DNA of 64,000 nucleotides from a virus: the IMG/VR virus record IMGVR_UViG_3300047509_000106, positions 1 to 64,000 of that record; one strand, written 5' to 3'. Below the pieces are notes generated by a model. The model searched no databases. It was not told the origin of the DNA and saw only the letters and a program-made list of their open reading frames with translations. Shown here piece after piece: positions 63,285-64,000 of the stretch. Within the stretch, counting starts at the first letter, position 1, and each line of letters opens with the position of its first letter. Made by a program: the position numbers and the translations under genes.

Positions 63285-63294
63285 AAGGACACCA

Positions 63295-63717
63295 ATGCAA
63301 AAGGTTTTGAAGCATCCGGCTTGCGACGACGAGTGGAAAGTCAGTCTCCGCAATTTCTCCATGAAGGTCGGCTTTCATCTGAGCCTATCGACATCGATGC
63401 TCGAAATGCTCTGTGCAGTGTCGGACGACGTGAAGTGGGACCGGGCGCTCTACTATCGCGAGCGATGCGTCGGAGAGAATTGGATTAGTTCGCAAAACTC
63501 GCTCGTCAAGCGCGGACTGATCCGTCGCAAGAGCGAAGACGAAATGATGAAAGAAAAGAAGCGTCGCATCATCATGGAAGGCACGACGGCGGACTTCTGC
63601 CAATGGTCGAACTACGAACTGACCCCGGCTGGCGAGTTGGTCGTTGCTCTAATCGCGATGGCCGGACTGTTTGTTGAGGCCGACGCCGCAATCGAGAAGA
63701 AGGCAAAAAAAGCATGA
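63295..63717 (+). CDS. Hypothetical protein, winged-helix-like
   Basis: 140 residues. Helix (SLSTSMLEMLCAVSDDVKWD), then NWISSQNSLVKRGLIRRKSE and NYELTPAGELVVALIAMAGL, which has the look of a MarR/PadR-type wing (SLVKRGLI...LTPAGE). A regulator is possible. Confidence 0.55.
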   Translation: MQKVLKHPACDDEWKVSLRNFSMKVGFHLSLSTSMLEMLCAVSDDVKWDRALYYRERCVGENWISSQNSLVKRGLIRRKSEDEMMKEKKRRIIMEGTTADFCQWSNYELTPAGELVVALIAMAGLFVEADAAIEKKAKKA

Positions 63718-63899
63718 ATACCGCTGACCCACCCGCCCTGGAACCCGGCCAGCTCGTGCAGATCACCGACGGCCCGCACGCGGGCAAGAGCGGGCGTGTG
63801 GCGGAGGTCCGCCTGGACGCAGTGACTGGCGATGTAATCGTGGCCGTGCAGACGAGCCGCGGCATGTGTTGGACTTTGCGGGCAAACGTGAAGCATTAG
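63714..63899 (+). CDS. KOW-motif protein
   Basis: 61 residues: GQLVQITDGPHAGKSGRVAE is a KOW motif as in NusG and ribosomal protein L24. ATGA overlap with the upstream gene. A tiny RNA- or RNA-polymerase-binding protein is plausible, for example in antitermination; unproven. Confidence 0.65.
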   Translation: MNTADPPALEPGQLVQITDGPHAGKSGRVAEVRLDAVTGDVIVAVQTSRGMCWTLRANVKH

Positions 63900-63909
63900 G
63901 AGCTACGCG

Positions 63910-64000
63910 ATGAAAGCCAACGAGGTAGTCGAGTCGATTTGCGAGATTCTCAACGAGAACTGCGAGAACCCGGCGCTTGAGTTAATCAAGCACGGCAAGG
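63910..64000 (+). CDS. Partial gene running off the window
   Basis: ATG 63910 after TAGGAGCTACGCG. The first 30 residues are acidic and helical (ANEVVESICEILNENCENPA). Continues beyond 64000. Function unknown. Confidence 0.5.
   Translation, partial: MKANEVVESICEILNENCENPALELIKHGK

Overview
The window reads as one long stretch of a temperate, tailed (HK97-fold, probably siphovirus-like) phage or prophage of a planctomycete, most likely a Gemmata relative. The phage identity comes from a complete morphogenesis run (small and large terminase, portal, prohead protease, major capsid, connector, neck, major tail, tail chaperones, tape measure) and a tyrosine integrase. The host guess rests on planctomycete-type domains recognised from memory: two proteins with the TIGR02996 repeat-companion domain, a DUF1580 protein, KTSC domains, and exported proteins with CxxCH haem-binding motifs. 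No rRNA, tRNA, CRISPR array or insertion sequence was seen. Both ends are still phage-like, so neither attachment site nor host DNA is visible.

Layout. 1-8.9 kb: early genes on the plus strand, tightly overlapped (ssDNA-binding-like protein, VRR-NUC nuclease, adenine DNA methyltransferase with an unusual repeat insert, a DpdA-like transglycosylase candidate, many small zinc-finger proteins, a DnaN-like sliding clamp). 8.9-10.6 kb: accessory genes, one on the minus strand. 10.6-20.8 kb: packaging and head genes. 20.8-34.7 kb: an accessory island inside the structural operon, carrying a DUF268-like methyltransferase, a radical SAM/SPASM enzyme, two O-GlcNAc-transferase-like proteins (TPR + GT41), a P-loop kinase, an RfaE/TagD-like nucleotidyltransferase, a split thiamine-diphosphate enzyme, and two large Ser/Thr-rich surface-type proteins. 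34.7-43.4 kb: connector, neck and tail genes, including a well supported programmed -1 frameshift in the tail chaperones. 43.4-47.9 kb: membrane/coiled-coil proteins, a DUF1353 protein and a sedolisin (S53) protease without a normal prodomain, probably the lysis region. 47.9-53.3 kb: structured RNA-like spacers and exported cargo with c-type haem motifs. 53.5-57.4 kb: minus-strand integrase and lysogeny-side genes, meeting a divergent promoter/operator at 57.4-57.5 kb. 57.5-64 kb: rightward operon of very small genes.

The most striking hypothesis is a phage-encoded glycan system. The two GT41 enzymes flank a 771-residue protein whose repeats carry the string PVTTAAS, which resembles known O-GlcNAc transferase acceptor sites, and the genes around them look like sugar activation and modification enzymes. 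A second theme is gene expression. Five structural or accessory genes without a Shine-Dalgarno site start exactly 21-22 nt after a recurring CCGCCCC-containing element, as expected for a phage-specific promoter making leaderless mRNA. Minus-strand genes with good Shine-Dalgarno sites are scattered singly among plus-strand late genes, which is typical of lysogeny-expressed morons.

Functions are assigned from motifs read by eye and from family knowledge. No database search was run.
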